Source: Acidobacteriota bacterium (lineage in GTDB: Bacteria; Acidobacteriota; Terriglobia; Bryobacterales; Bryobacteraceae). From it: a stretch of DNA of 36,006 bases. This document shows positions 23,782 to 32,329 of this stretch, piece by piece. The DNA lies in contig JANXXI010000309.1 in the NCBI GenBank assembly GCA_025350695.1, positions 1-36,006 on the forward strand, written 5' to 3'. A program made the translations under genes and the position numbers. A model generated the notes under the pieces. The model had not been told where the DNA came from. It ran no database searches and saw nothing but the letters and a program-made list of their open reading frames with translations. Every line of letters starts with the position of its first letter. Within the stretch, counting starts at the first letter, position 1.

Positions 23782-25098
23782 CTACTTCACTTTATTTCCG
23801 GCTATCCAGACGCTTTCCATGGACCGCGTATTCTTTATGTCCACGGCGGGATTTTTCGTAAGCACCACCATGTCAGCCCACTTGCCCTCGGCTAGCGTTC
23901 CTTGTGTTTTATCCACGCCGAGGAACTCCGCACTGCGCCGCGAAAAGGCTCCGATGATATCGAGCGGCTTGAAGCCGGCCTCGGCCATTAGTTCCATTTC
24001 CAAATGCTCGAAGAAGCCCGGGAAGCGCGCCGGAGGTCCTGTATCGGTGCCGAAGCCCCACTTCACGCCGGCATCAGCCAGCTTCTTTAGGTTGTTCTGC
24101 CCGGTCTTCATAAATCCGCGATAGAGTTCCGCTTCGTGATCCTGCTTGGCCTGAAACTCCCTGCTCCCAAGCGTTGCCACCACTTCGGGCGTGACGCCTT
24201 TGGTAAAGAACGGATCGTTCAGAAAAGGTGCGTTTTTCGTATAGGCGAATACCGACATTTCACGCGTGAAAGTCGCCGCCATTTGCCAGGCGCCCTTCTT
24301 CTTCATAAGGTCGATCAGTTCCTGGTCCACAGGTTTGTCGCGCACCGAATGGGCCAATCCATCTAAGCCGGCGTTCACTAGCTCCTTGGCATCGCTCAAG
24401 TAAAAGATGTGCGCCGCGACCTTCAGCCCGCGTTTATGGGCGGCGTCAATAATTGCCTTCGAGAGCTTCAGTTGGATTTTTGGTTCCTTGCCTAAATGAT
24501 CGTCGACCCAGATTTTGATCAAGTCCACTTTGTTCGCGGCCTGCTCGGCAACGAACTGTTCAGCCTGTGATTCGGCCGTGATCTCATACGGCACCCCTTT
24601 CATGCCCGGCGCCTTGGTGGGGTAACCTTCCTTACCCGTGAAGCCGCGCCCTGCTGTGAAAATACGCGCCGTGCTGGGACGGGTGGCCCGCTGCGCGGCA
24701 CGGACGTCAAAGATCAGAGGCTGGTCCGCGCCCATGCTTAGAACGCTGGTGACTCCGTAGGCGGCATAGGTGTCCAGGTTCGCCCGAAGATTTTCCCGCG
24801 TGAAGTTGCTCGGGCTCTGTACCAGGCCCTTGGTGTTGCCCAAGTGGCCATGCAAGTTGATGATGCCCGGCATAATGAATTTGCCGGTCAGGTCGAAGGT
24901 CTGCGCGGGTATGGGAGCTTTGATCGTATTCTTCGGCCCTATCGCGGTGATCTTGCCGTCTGTAACGATCATCGTGACGTTGGCGAGCGGTTGTGCGCCG
25001 GATCCATCAATCAATGTAAAGCCCGAAAACACTTTAGTTTCGGCAAGGCCGCTACTTGCCGCAATCGCGCTAAGGATTAATAACCGTAGATGCTGCAT
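23782..25098 (-). CDS. Secreted amidohydrolase-family metallohydrolase
   Basis: A 438-residue exported imidazolonepropionase/prolidase-like amidohydrolase. Signal peptide MQHLRLLILSAIAASSGLA. Metal ligands in order: HGH (H83, H85), K in DLIKIWVDD, H in VAAHIFY, H in GLAHSVRD and D in GFGTDTGPP. The C-terminal beta-sandwich return (GTLAEGKWADMVVLTKNP) is intact. Such enzymes hydrolyse cyclic amides or dipeptides; the substrate here is not predictable. It is the first gene of a three-gene minus-strand operon, 20 bases before the isomerase-like gene. Confidence 0.9.
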   Translation of the reverse strand: MQHLRLLILSAIAASSGLAETKVFSGFTLIDGSGAQPLANVTMIVTDGKITAIGPKNTIKAPIPAQTFDLTGKFIMPGIINLHGHLGNTKGLVQSPSNFTRENLRANLDTYAAYGVTSVLSMGADQPLIFDVRAAQRATRPSTARIFTAGRGFTGKEGYPTKAPGMKGVPYEITAESQAEQFVAEQAANKVDLIKIWVDDHLGKEPKIQLKLSKAIIDAAHKRGLKVAAHIFYLSDAKELVNAGLDGLAHSVRDKPVDQELIDLMKKKGAWQMAATFTREMSVFAYTKNAPFLNDPFFTKGVTPEVVATLGSREFQAKQDHEAELYRGFMKTGQNNLKKLADAGVKWGFGTDTGPPARFPGFFEHLEMELMAEAGFKPLDIIGAFSRRSAEFLGVDKTQGTLAEGKWADMVVLTKNPAVDIKNTRSMESVWIAGNKVK

Positions 25099-25213
25099 TC
25101 GTTCGATATCGTACCAAAACGGAATAGGACGTGGAAATTATTGCTCTCTTCCAGCTACTTTTTGGAGGCTCGTCGGCGCTAATGTTTGTTAGTTCAAGTA
25201 TGGTACGATCCAA
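25099..25213. promoter_or_regulatory. Divergent promoter region with inverted GGTACGAT sites
   Basis: The 115-bp gap between the amidohydrolase gene (minus) and the sigma-like gene (plus) contains ATCGTACC at 25108-25115 and its exact inverse GGTACGAT at 25202-25209, one near each start codon. They could be operator half-sites of a shared regulator. No -35/-10 pair stands out enough to be called. Confidence 0.3.
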
Positions 25214-25957
25214 ATGAATCGGGTAACCTTGACGAACGAAGCTAAAATATCGAGGAAAGTCTCCGCAAGGCCTGAGGGGAGCGCGAACGATACTTTGACT
25301 CCCTATCCAAAGCGTGGAGAGCCTAAGCCGCTCAATGAACGTCAGCGCCTCGCGCTGGGAATCGCTTTAATATCCGCCATTTCTATCACCAACAAACGCC
25401 AGAGAGAATCCACGTTCCACTCGCAACAAACCGAGCCAACACCTTCGTTCGATCATAATAGTGAGCGTGAATCCGTCACGGAGGATCAGAGGCGCGCGCT
25501 GGCTGAAGCTTTGGCTAAATTGCCGGCTCAGGACCAACAAATCCTTAAAATGCTATTTTTGGAAGAGGCTGATACTGACGCGGTTTGTCGCTCATTTGAT
25601 ATCGAAAAGGATTACCTTAGGGTGGTGGTGCACCGAGCCAAGAGTCGTTTTCGGAATGTGTTGACTACTAATGTTGAAGCTCAAAGGGCTCCTCAGCCAA
25701 TTCTTCTCTCCGGATCAGCTCGAAAGAAAGCTTTGAATCGATTCCACGAACTAGCAGATCTTCGACTGCAAGGGCTAGCCAGTAAGGCAAATTTGAATGA
25801 CCTGGCTGAGATTGACCGTATGCTGAGCGCTGAAACTGCGCCCCTCGAATATACTCGAGCCCTTGAAACTCTAGCGTATGATAGGAAGCTGCTCCGTGAA
25901 TCAATGACGCGAATAGAGCGTTTGTTATCCCGATCCAGCCTCAACAAGACCGCGTGA
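25214..25957 (+). CDS. Sigma-70 region-4-like (HTH) protein
   Basis: A 247-residue cytosolic protein. The middle (residues ~90-155) reads as a sigma region 4: EALAKLPAQDQQILKMLFLE, then DTDAVCRSFDIEKDYLRVVV and HRAKSRFR. No region 2 can be seen, so it is unlikely to be a working sigma factor. The N-terminal ~75 residues are low in recognisable features. The C-terminal ~75 residues (FHELADLRLQGLASKANLND, AEIDRML...) are helical and may be a dimerisation or partner-binding part. It ends with TGA directly followed by the ATG of the HNH gene, so the two are coupled. It could be a transcriptional regulator of, or DNA-binding partner for, the nuclease; that is inference. Confidence 0.7.
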   Translation: MNRVTLTNEAKISRKVSARPEGSANDTLTPYPKRGEPKPLNERQRLALGIALISAISITNKRQRESTFHSQQTEPTPSFDHNSERESVTEDQRRALAEALAKLPAQDQQILKMLFLEEADTDAVCRSFDIEKDYLRVVVHRAKSRFRNVLTTNVEAQRAPQPILLSGSARKKALNRFHELADLRLQGLASKANLNDLAEIDRMLSAETAPLEYTRALETLAYDRKLLRESMTRIERLLSRSSLNKTA

Positions 25958-26539
25958 ATGATCGAACGTAGGCAAACTCCTCCGGTCTTCAAAAGCTATA
26001 AACGTTACAAGCCTTATCTGCGCCTGGATTTCTATTTTCGCTGCGCATACTGTGGAATCACGGAATATCGATGGGGTTCCGATCGCAACTTTGTTGTAGA
26101 GCATTTCCGTCCGAGGTCGCGATTCCCCAAATTAGTTTGCGCGTATTCTAATCTCTACTATGCCTGCAATCGTTGCAACGATTTCAAGAGCGACATTTGG
26201 CCATCGGCCTTGCTACTGAAGAAAGGATACGGGTGGGCGGATCCTTGCTCTTCTGAAGTCTATGTGGAACATCTGTCTGAGTTAGAAGATGGAACGGTAG
26301 CGGCACGGACAAGCATTGGCGAATACACGAAGACTCATCTGCGTCTTAACGGACGTCTTTACCTTGTTCAATGGAGGCGAGAGCGGCGTGAACTGATCGC
26401 GGATTTAGATGCCACCACGCAAATAATTGAACATGTTCGATTGAGTGCTGCCAACTTCAGTCAGGCGGAACGAAGAAACCTTGCACTACTGTTCCATTCG
26501 CATCACAAACTTTGCGAACGATTAAGGCTGGAGTACTAG
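25958..26539 (+). CDS. HNH endonuclease
   Basis: A 193-residue cytosolic nuclease of the HNH/ββα-metal type. The zinc-binding pair C29-x2-C32 (FRCAYCG), the catalytic VVEHFRPRSRFP (E48, H49), the Asn in YSNLYYAC (N65), and the second zinc pair with Asn/Lys in CNRCNDFK (C70, C73, N74, K77) are all present. The remaining ~110 residues are helical and unassigned. The arrangement is close to HNH proteins found in small defence modules (the TIGR02646-like group), but the usual ATPase partner is missing. The partner here is a sigma-region-4-like protein that ends exactly where this gene begins. Confidence 0.85.
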   Translation: MIERRQTPPVFKSYKRYKPYLRLDFYFRCAYCGITEYRWGSDRNFVVEHFRPRSRFPKLVCAYSNLYYACNRCNDFKSDIWPSALLLKKGYGWADPCSSEVYVEHLSELEDGTVAARTSIGEYTKTHLRLNGRLYLVQWRRERRELIADLDATTQIIEHVRLSAANFSQAERRNLALLFHSHHKLCERLRLEY

Positions 26540-26590
26540 GCGCTGCGACCAAACCACCACTCCGCGCATCAAAAGGGTTGAAGCGCAAGT

Positions 26591-26938
26591 CTACAAAACA
26601 TCAACCGCGCCGTGGTCGTCGCAGTGCCCATCATGAGGATGATGCAAATGCCCGCCAACCAGGTAATCGACGTGATCGCCATGCGGTACAGCTTCGTGCC
26701 CGCAACCTTCCCCATGCACATGTCCGTGCACATGCCTCTCGCAGGAATGCGGCCAGCAACCGCCTGGGTTCGCCTCTGAAACCTCAATCACATGCTCATC
26801 GAAATGATCGCCGTGGGGGCTATGGAGGTGCCCGTCGTGCAAATAATCCGTATGATCCCCGTGGCGAATGGCCGTATGGCCGCAACCCTCGCCATGCAAG
26901 TGGGAGTGCCGTTCATGGAACTTATGATGATTCCGCAA
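26591..26938 (-). CDS. Histidine-rich metal-binding protein with two tandem modules
   Basis: A 115-residue protein with 29 His and 5 Cys. The TTG at 26938 is chosen because AGAAGG precedes it at a 7-base spacing and the longer ATG version (27001) would run into the divergent ATPase gene. Two copies of one module are visible: HGEGCGHTAIRHGDHTDYL from residue 15 and HGEGCGHEAVPHGDHVDYL from residue 75, each continuing GHLH-P-H-GH-D-H. It has no signal peptide, so it is probably a cytosolic zinc/cadmium (or nickel/cobalt) buffer or metal donor. The divergent P-type ATPase 52 bases away supports a role in metal homeostasis. The opposite strand also has an open frame here (26512-26958), but it is a shadow rich in Arg. 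Confidence 0.8.
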   Translation of the reverse strand: MRNHHKFHERHSHLHGEGCGHTAIRHGDHTDYLHDGHLHSPHGDHFDEHVIEVSEANPGGCWPHSCERHVHGHVHGEGCGHEAVPHGDHVDYLVGGHLHHPHDGHCDDHGAVDVL

Positions 26939-26990
26939 TGAAATGCCTTCTACAATAAGAATATCACCCGCCACACTGGCAGAAGGTAAC

Positions 26991-29123
26991 GTGACAGTCA
27001 ATCAAAAAGAGAGCTTTCGAATCCATGGCATGGACTGCGCCGAAGAAGTATCGCAGCTGCGTCGGGCGTTGGGTAGCGTTACCGGTATCTACGATCTCGC
27101 CTTCGACGTTGTCAACGGCAAAATGACTGTGGAGTTCGACCAAGCCCGCATCGCACCCGAAGCCATTTCCGACGCCGTCTCGAAACTTGGCATGAAAGCC
27201 GTGATCTGGAACGACGCCCCCGCGCTCAGCGAAGGGTTTTGGCAAATGCATCTGCGCCAGATTTTTGCCGGTGCAAGTTTCGTGGCTCTCCTCGCGGGCA
27301 TCGCGGTAATCGTTTGGACCGAAGGCTATTTTTCACTCAGCCTGTTGGCCCACGAACATCACGGCGCAACGCCGCTTGCCGCCATGATCTGCTTCCTTTC
27401 GGCAATGATTCTTGGCGCGGCTTCCAGCTTGAAAAAGGCAATAACATCGCTCGCCGCCCTCCGCCCTGACATGAGCGCGTTGATGCTAATCTCCATCATC
27501 GGGGCCTGCTTTTTAGGCGAATGGATGGAAGGCGCAACCGTTGCATTTCTGTTCGCACTGGCCAACCTGCTGGAAGCCTACAGCATGCAGCGCGCTCGCC
27601 AGGCCATAAGTTCCTTACTGGGCGATGCCCCGAAGGAAGCCGTCATCCTGCACAAGGATCACGAACACAAAATGCTCGTCGAAAATGTGAAGCTTGGTGA
27701 AACGGCTCGCGTGCGGCCAGGCGATACCATCCCTTTCGATGGCGACGTCGTGCAGGGAATCTCCAGCGTCAATCAATCCTTTCTCACCGGTGAATCCGTC
27801 GCCGTGTTAAAGGAGCCAGGCAGCCAGGTTTACGCCGGCACCATGAATATGGATGGTGTGCTTGACCTTCAGGTGACGCGCCTCCATCAGGATTCGACGC
27901 TTGCCCGCACGCTACGCATGGTGGAAGAATCCCAAGTGCGCCGCGCCGAATCCGAACAATTCGTCGAGCGCTTCGCCCGCATCTACACACCGGTTGTAAT
28001 GATGCTGGCGCTGCTTGTGGCCGTCATCCCGCCAATCTTCTTCGGAGGAAATTGGAGTGAACGATTCTACGATGGCATGGTGATCCTGCTCATCTCCTGC
28101 CCTTGCGCGTTGGTGATTTCAACGCCGGTTACAGTTGTTGCCGCGCTGGCTTCGGCTGCCCGGCAAGGCGTGCTGATCAAAGGTGGAATGTTCCTTGAAC
28201 AGGCAGCGCAAATCCGAACTATCGCGTTCGATAAGACCGGCGTGCTGACGGGCGGGCGGCCCGAAGTGAAGTCGGTTACGTTGCACAACGGTTGCAGCCG
28301 GCAGGAGGCGATGCGCGCCATTGGCTCTCTCGAACAGAACAGCGAACACCCAATCGCCGTCGCGCTCTTGCGTCACGCAAAAAAGTTCGTCCCAAGCCTG
28401 GAGCCCGTCGCTGAATTCTATGCCGACGCCGGCCGCGGCGTTGAAGCTTCCATCAAAGGCCGCGGCTATTGGCTGGGTAGCTTGCGGCTTGCTGGGGAAA
28501 AAGGCGTCGTTGTGGAACCGGGGCCCGGCATGGAAGTATTCCTCGGCTCGGAGGCTCAATTGCTGGCGACTGTAGTGATGGAAGATGCCCCACGCGCTGA
28601 AGCGAAGGCCATTCTTGAGGAACTACGCGGCCTGGGCATCAGCCGCATGTTGATGCTCACCGGCGACCGCAGGCCCGTCGCCGAACAGGTGGCAAAGTAT
28701 CTGGGCCTGGAAGAAATTCAGGCGGAGATCCTGCCAGGCGACAAAGCCAATTTTGTCCGCGCCCTTGCCGCGCAAGGGGCCCGCGTAGCCATGGTGGGCG
28801 ACGGTGTCAACGACGCCGAGGCGATGGTATCGGCCAACGTCGGCATCGCAGTGGCTCACCAAAGCACCGATATGGCGGCTGAAGCAGCGGACATTGTGCT
28901 GATGAGTGGCGACATCAAGCGCCTTCCGTTTCTGCTTCGTCACGCACGCGCCGCACGCCGCATCATCCTGGAGAACGTCACCATCGCGCTGGCCACTAAA
29001 TTCATTTTCCTGGTACTGGTGGCCTTCGGCATCAAGACGCTGTGGCTAGCGATCCTTGCCGATATGGGGGCCACCCTTTGCGTCACCTTCAACGCGCTGC
29101 GGATGTTAAGAGCGCGCACTTAA
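26991..29123 (+). CDS. Heavy-metal P-type ATPase (Zn/Cd/Pb exporter type)
   Basis: A 710-residue P1B-type ATPase that pumps divalent soft metals out of the cytosol. GTG 26991 is preferred over ATG 26943 because AGAAGG lies 5 bases before it and the product starts at the metal-binding HMA domain (IHGMDCAEEV, ~residues 10-80). The A-domain motif is LTGES. The metal site is SCPCALV (C370-P-C372), the phosphorylation site DKTG (D414), and the hinge GDGVND (603-608). Membrane segments flank these in the usual eight-helix layout. The CPC motif and the His-rich divergent neighbour point to Zn/Cd rather than copper; no MerR or ArsR regulator is adjacent. Confidence 0.93.
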   Translation: MTVNQKESFRIHGMDCAEEVSQLRRALGSVTGIYDLAFDVVNGKMTVEFDQARIAPEAISDAVSKLGMKAVIWNDAPALSEGFWQMHLRQIFAGASFVALLAGIAVIVWTEGYFSLSLLAHEHHGATPLAAMICFLSAMILGAASSLKKAITSLAALRPDMSALMLISIIGACFLGEWMEGATVAFLFALANLLEAYSMQRARQAISSLLGDAPKEAVILHKDHEHKMLVENVKLGETARVRPGDTIPFDGDVVQGISSVNQSFLTGESVAVLKEPGSQVYAGTMNMDGVLDLQVTRLHQDSTLARTLRMVEESQVRRAESEQFVERFARIYTPVVMMLALLVAVIPPIFFGGNWSERFYDGMVILLISCPCALVISTPVTVVAALASAARQGVLIKGGMFLEQAAQIRTIAFDKTGVLTGGRPEVKSVTLHNGCSRQEAMRAIGSLEQNSEHPIAVALLRHAKKFVPSLEPVAEFYADAGRGVEASIKGRGYWLGSLRLAGEKGVVVEPGPGMEVFLGSEAQLLATVVMEDAPRAEAKAILEELRGLGISRMLMLTGDRRPVAEQVAKYLGLEEIQAEILPGDKANFVRALAAQGARVAMVGDGVNDAEAMVSANVGIAVAHQSTDMAAEAADIVLMSGDIKRLPFLLRHARAARRIILENVTIALATKFIFLVLVAFGIKTLWLAILADMGATLCVTFNALRMLRART

Positions 29124-29206
29124 AGAGAATCTGAGACCGTATTGTGAACAGATATTAAGCAGCAAAATACTTCCCTTTTGATCACCAGTAAGCTAGAATT
29201 TGTCCT

Positions 29207-29224
29207 GGTACTAGGACTTCTATG
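29207..29224 (+). promoter_or_regulatory. GGTACTA...AGGACTTCTATG leader motif, copy 2
   Basis: GGTACTA (29207-29213) runs into AGGACTTCT and the ATG of the DUF1800 gene. The same words occur at 1537-1557 with three extra bases between them. AGGA (29213-29216) is well spaced to be the ribosome binding site; the GGTACTA part has no known role. Confidence 0.35.
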
Positions 29225-30826
29225 CGCTTCTTCCGTTACTCACTAGCTGGAATCGTTCTGACGATATCATTCAACTTTTCTGCTTTAGGAAATTGCAGAC
29301 CGGCAGCAGTAAGCACCGCCGCGGCAACACGATTCCTGACTCAGGCTAGTTGGGCCCCAACTGCGGAGGCAGTCGCCCAGGTGGCCGCTACCGGGTTCGA
29401 TTGCTATATCGAAGACCAGATCGCTCTTCCCGCATCCCCCAGTCCCGATGCCACACTTACCGACCCTGTCAAGCAAACCTACGTTCTTCGCCCCGTCCAA
29501 GAAGCGTTCTTCTACAACGCGGTTACCGGCAAGGATCAGCTTCGCCAGAGGATGGCGTGGGCTCTAGGCCAAATCTGGGTGGTCTCGGCGGTGAAACTCA
29601 AGGCGCAAGCCATTCCACCGTACAACCGTATTCTTCAGCGCAATGCCTTTGGCACTTACGATGTCCTGATGAAAGAGGTTACCTTGAGCCCCGCCATGGG
29701 CCGCTATCTGGACATGGTGAACAACAATAAGCCGACGGCGACGAAAGGCGCGAACGAAAACTATGCACGGGAGCTTCTACAGCTATTCACCATCGGACTA
29801 AATGTGTTGCATGATGACGGAACCGCTTTTCTGATCGCTGACCGGCCAGTACCGGCATATTCGCAGGACATCGTAGAGGGCTTTGCCCGTTCTTTCACGG
29901 GCTGGACTTACGCTCCGCTGCCGGGGACGGTATCGAGGTTCGGCAATCCCGAGAACTATACCGATCCCATGGTTGCTTTCGCCGCCAACCATGACAACGA
30001 CGCAAAGCAAATCCTCTCTGGCGTGGTGTTGCCGATTCGGCAAACACCCGAGTCGGACTTGAATAGCGCGTTGATGAATATTTTCAACCACCGCAACGTT
30101 GGCCCGCTTGTATGCCGCCAATTGATCCAGCACTTCGTCACCAGCGACCCCAGCCCGGCCTTCGTCAATCGCGTGGTTAACGTATTCAATAGCTATCCAC
30201 GCGGGGATTTGAAAGCCGTGATCCGGGCGATTCTGCTGGATAGTGAAGCCCGCGGAGGGGACGCCTATGCAGACTTCGCAGCGGCCGGATTCCTGAAGGA
30301 ACCTGCGCTTTTCTTGAACGGGGTGTTGCGAAGACTGGGAGCCACAATTGTACCTCCCGATTTCGCAAAGGGCGCCGGCACAACAGGCTTGATCACCGTC
30401 TCCACCAACTTGGGTCAGAACATTTTCTATCCGCCGACAGTGTTCAATTACTATGCGCCCGACTACAAGATAACCGATGGGCAGACCAGGATCGCCGCCA
30501 ACGCGCCTGAGTTCCAGTTGATGAGTGGAGCCACGGCCATGTCACGCATGGATGTATGGAACACGTTGGCATTCGGAAAAATGACCGGCGTTTCCATCGA
30601 CTCTATTCTTTTACAGTGGCAAAATATAGTGGGAACCACGCCAACAGCTACTTCGGAGGCTGCCATGGTGGATGCCGTATTCGCAACCATCGTGGGCGGC
30701 GCCACTCCTAAGGCGGTAAAGGATACCGTGCTGGCTTCGTTCAAGAATCTGAAGACGCCGAAATCGATGGTGTCAACGGCGCTGTATTTGATTGGGTCGA
30801 AGTGGTCAAATCAGGTTGTGCGGTAG
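29222..30826 (+). CDS. DUF1800 domain secreted protein
   Basis: A 534-residue exported protein. Signal peptide MRFFRYSLAGIVLTISFNFSALG. The DUF1800 core is visible in QLRQRMAWALGQIWVVS, GTYDVLMKEVTLSPAMGRYL, ANENYARELLQLFTIGL, FARSFTGWTY, FNHRNVGPLVCRQLIQHFV and FLKEPALF. The function of DUF1800 is unknown. Genes of this family are almost always followed by a DUF1501 gene, as here after 21 bases. The gene starts directly at the leader motif described at 29207. Probable cell-surface or periplasmic role in polymer handling; that is inference. Confidence 0.92.
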   Translation: MRFFRYSLAGIVLTISFNFSALGNCRPAAVSTAAATRFLTQASWAPTAEAVAQVAATGFDCYIEDQIALPASPSPDATLTDPVKQTYVLRPVQEAFFYNAVTGKDQLRQRMAWALGQIWVVSAVKLKAQAIPPYNRILQRNAFGTYDVLMKEVTLSPAMGRYLDMVNNNKPTATKGANENYARELLQLFTIGLNVLHDDGTAFLIADRPVPAYSQDIVEGFARSFTGWTYAPLPGTVSRFGNPENYTDPMVAFAANHDNDAKQILSGVVLPIRQTPESDLNSALMNIFNHRNVGPLVCRQLIQHFVTSDPSPAFVNRVVNVFNSYPRGDLKAVIRAILLDSEARGGDAYADFAAAGFLKEPALFLNGVLRRLGATIVPPDFAKGAGTTGLITVSTNLGQNIFYPPTVFNYYAPDYKITDGQTRIAANAPEFQLMSGATAMSRMDVWNTLAFGKMTGVSIDSILLQWQNIVGTTPTATSEAAMVDAVFATIVGGATPKAVKDTVLASFKNLKTPKSMVSTALYLIGSKWSNQVVR

Positions 30827-30847
30827 GCAGGAGCAACTAGGAGCCAT

Positions 30848-32302
30848 ATGAATTCCAGGCGTAGATTTCTTCGTAATGCATTACAGGCAGGAGCCGCCGG
30901 GGCAACGCTCGGGCGCTTCGGCGTGTTGAACGCCTTTGCCTCGCAAGCCGCGGCTTCCAGCAGTTATAAGGCCTTGGTGTGCGTTTTCCTTTATGGCGGG
31001 AACGATAGCAACAACCTGATTGTGCCGGTTTCCACCAGCGGGTCAAATTACAGTTCCTATGCCGCGATCCGCCAAAATTTGGCGCTGCCGGCCCCATCGA
31101 ATAGTGCCGCTGCCGGAACGACACTGCTGCCGATTGGCTTTGGCAACGATACTTACGGATTACACCCGCAACTGGCGGCTCTGCAAAACTTATGGAACAC
31201 CAAGCGTCTGGCGGTTGTGGCCAACGTGGGAACGCTGGTCGCCCCAACCACACGGACGCAATTCTTGAGCCCACCCTCGACATCGACTCTGCCCAATAAT
31301 TTGTTTTCTCATTCCGATCAAGTGGCTGGAATGCAGACAGCAACGCCGCTGGGTTTTGCCACAAACGGATGGGGCGGGCGTTTAGCGGATGTGATTGCGC
31401 AGTTGGGCTTGAATCCAATTTCGGCAACATTTCCGGCCTTGGTATCCGTGACCGGTACTTCACTTTTCGGAACTGGCGCCACAACGCATCCAGCGGCCGT
31501 ACCTCCGGGTGCGGCGATTGGACTGCAAGGGTACGACACATCACTCGCGGCTGCCGACCGATTGTTTGCCCTGAAATCGCTCCTTTCGCAAGAGCTACTT
31601 CAAACTAGTTCGGGCGCCGCACTGATTCGCGAAGCGGCATCGATCACGCAGAACGGCATCAACGATTCCGATAAGCTCAACGTGGCCTTGAAAGGCGCGA
31701 AAGGCATTGGAACGGCTTTCCCCACGACAAGCATCGGACAGCAGCTATTGGAAGTTGCCAAGCTGATTCAGGTGCGGTCCGCGTTAGGGATGAACCGCCA
31801 AATTTTCTTCTGTTCCCTCGGCGGGTTCGACACCCATTCCACACAGTTGACCGATCAAGCCACCTTGTTCACTCAGTTGAATGCCGCGTTAGTTTCTTTC
31901 GAGCAATCTTTGGACGCAGAACTCAGTGACGTTGCCGGCGGTGTCACGTTATTCACTGAATCGGACTTTAGCCGGACGTTGCAGCCGAACTCAAATGGCG
32001 GATCAGACCATGCCTGGGGTAGCCATCACCTAGTGCTTGGGCCCGGCGTTCAGGGCGGCAAGATTTACGGAAAATTCCCTTCGCTTGCGTTGAACTCAAA
32101 TGATGACGCAGGCGGTGAAGGGCGCTGGATTCCAACTACCGCCGTAGATCAGTACGGCGCTACTTTGGCCCAGTGGTTCGGCGTGCCGAAGGCGTATTTG
32201 GCAACGGTGTTCCCAAATTTGGCGAACTTCCAGAATGCCTCAAAGCTTCCGCCCACGTACCCTGTGTATGCCGATCCGACGAACGTCGGATTCATGGGTT
32301 AG
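30848..32302 (+). CDS. DUF1501 domain protein, Tat-exported
   Basis: A 484-residue exported protein of the DUF1501 family, related to the alkaline-phosphatase/sulfatase-like fold. Twin-arginine signal MNSRRRFLRNALQAGAAGAT. Family landmarks are KALVCVFLYGGNDSNNLIVP, HPQLAALQNLWNTKRLAVVA, FCSLGGFDTHSTQ and FTESDFSRTLQPNSNGGSDH then AWGSHHLVLGPGVQGGKIYG. AGGAG at 30839-30843 supports the ATG. It forms an operon with the DUF1800 gene and is followed by a hairpin terminator. Confidence 0.93.
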   Translation: MNSRRRFLRNALQAGAAGATLGRFGVLNAFASQAAASSSYKALVCVFLYGGNDSNNLIVPVSTSGSNYSSYAAIRQNLALPAPSNSAAAGTTLLPIGFGNDTYGLHPQLAALQNLWNTKRLAVVANVGTLVAPTTRTQFLSPPSTSTLPNNLFSHSDQVAGMQTATPLGFATNGWGGRLADVIAQLGLNPISATFPALVSVTGTSLFGTGATTHPAAVPPGAAIGLQGYDTSLAAADRLFALKSLLSQELLQTSSGAALIREAASITQNGINDSDKLNVALKGAKGIGTAFPTTSIGQQLLEVAKLIQVRSALGMNRQIFFCSLGGFDTHSTQLTDQATLFTQLNAALVSFEQSLDAELSDVAGGVTLFTESDFSRTLQPNSNGGSDHAWGSHHLVLGPGVQGGKIYGKFPSLALNSNDDAGGEGRWIPTTAVDQYGATLAQWFGVPKAYLATVFPNLANFQNASKLPPTYPVYADPTNVGFMG

Positions 32303-32329
32303 TGGGGAAGGTCTAGGACAGGCCCCACT
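32301..32329. terminator. Bidirectional hairpin between converging DUF1501 and fucosidase genes
   Basis: AGTGGGG (32301-32307) pairs perfectly with CCCCACT (32323-32329) around a 15-base loop. It begins within the DUF1501 stop codon and ends at the first base of the fucosidase stop. No long T-run is present on either side. Confidence 0.5.

Noticed and set aside
26512-26958. Plus-strand open frame of 148 codons opposite the histidine-rich gene
   Set aside because: It is the Arg-rich shadow of the tandem His modules; the minus-strand frame has real repeats, a good RBS and the metal context.
30837-31544. Minus-strand open frame of 235 codons opposite the DUF1501 gene
   Set aside because: No motif, unlikely composition; DUF1501 on the plus strand is certain.
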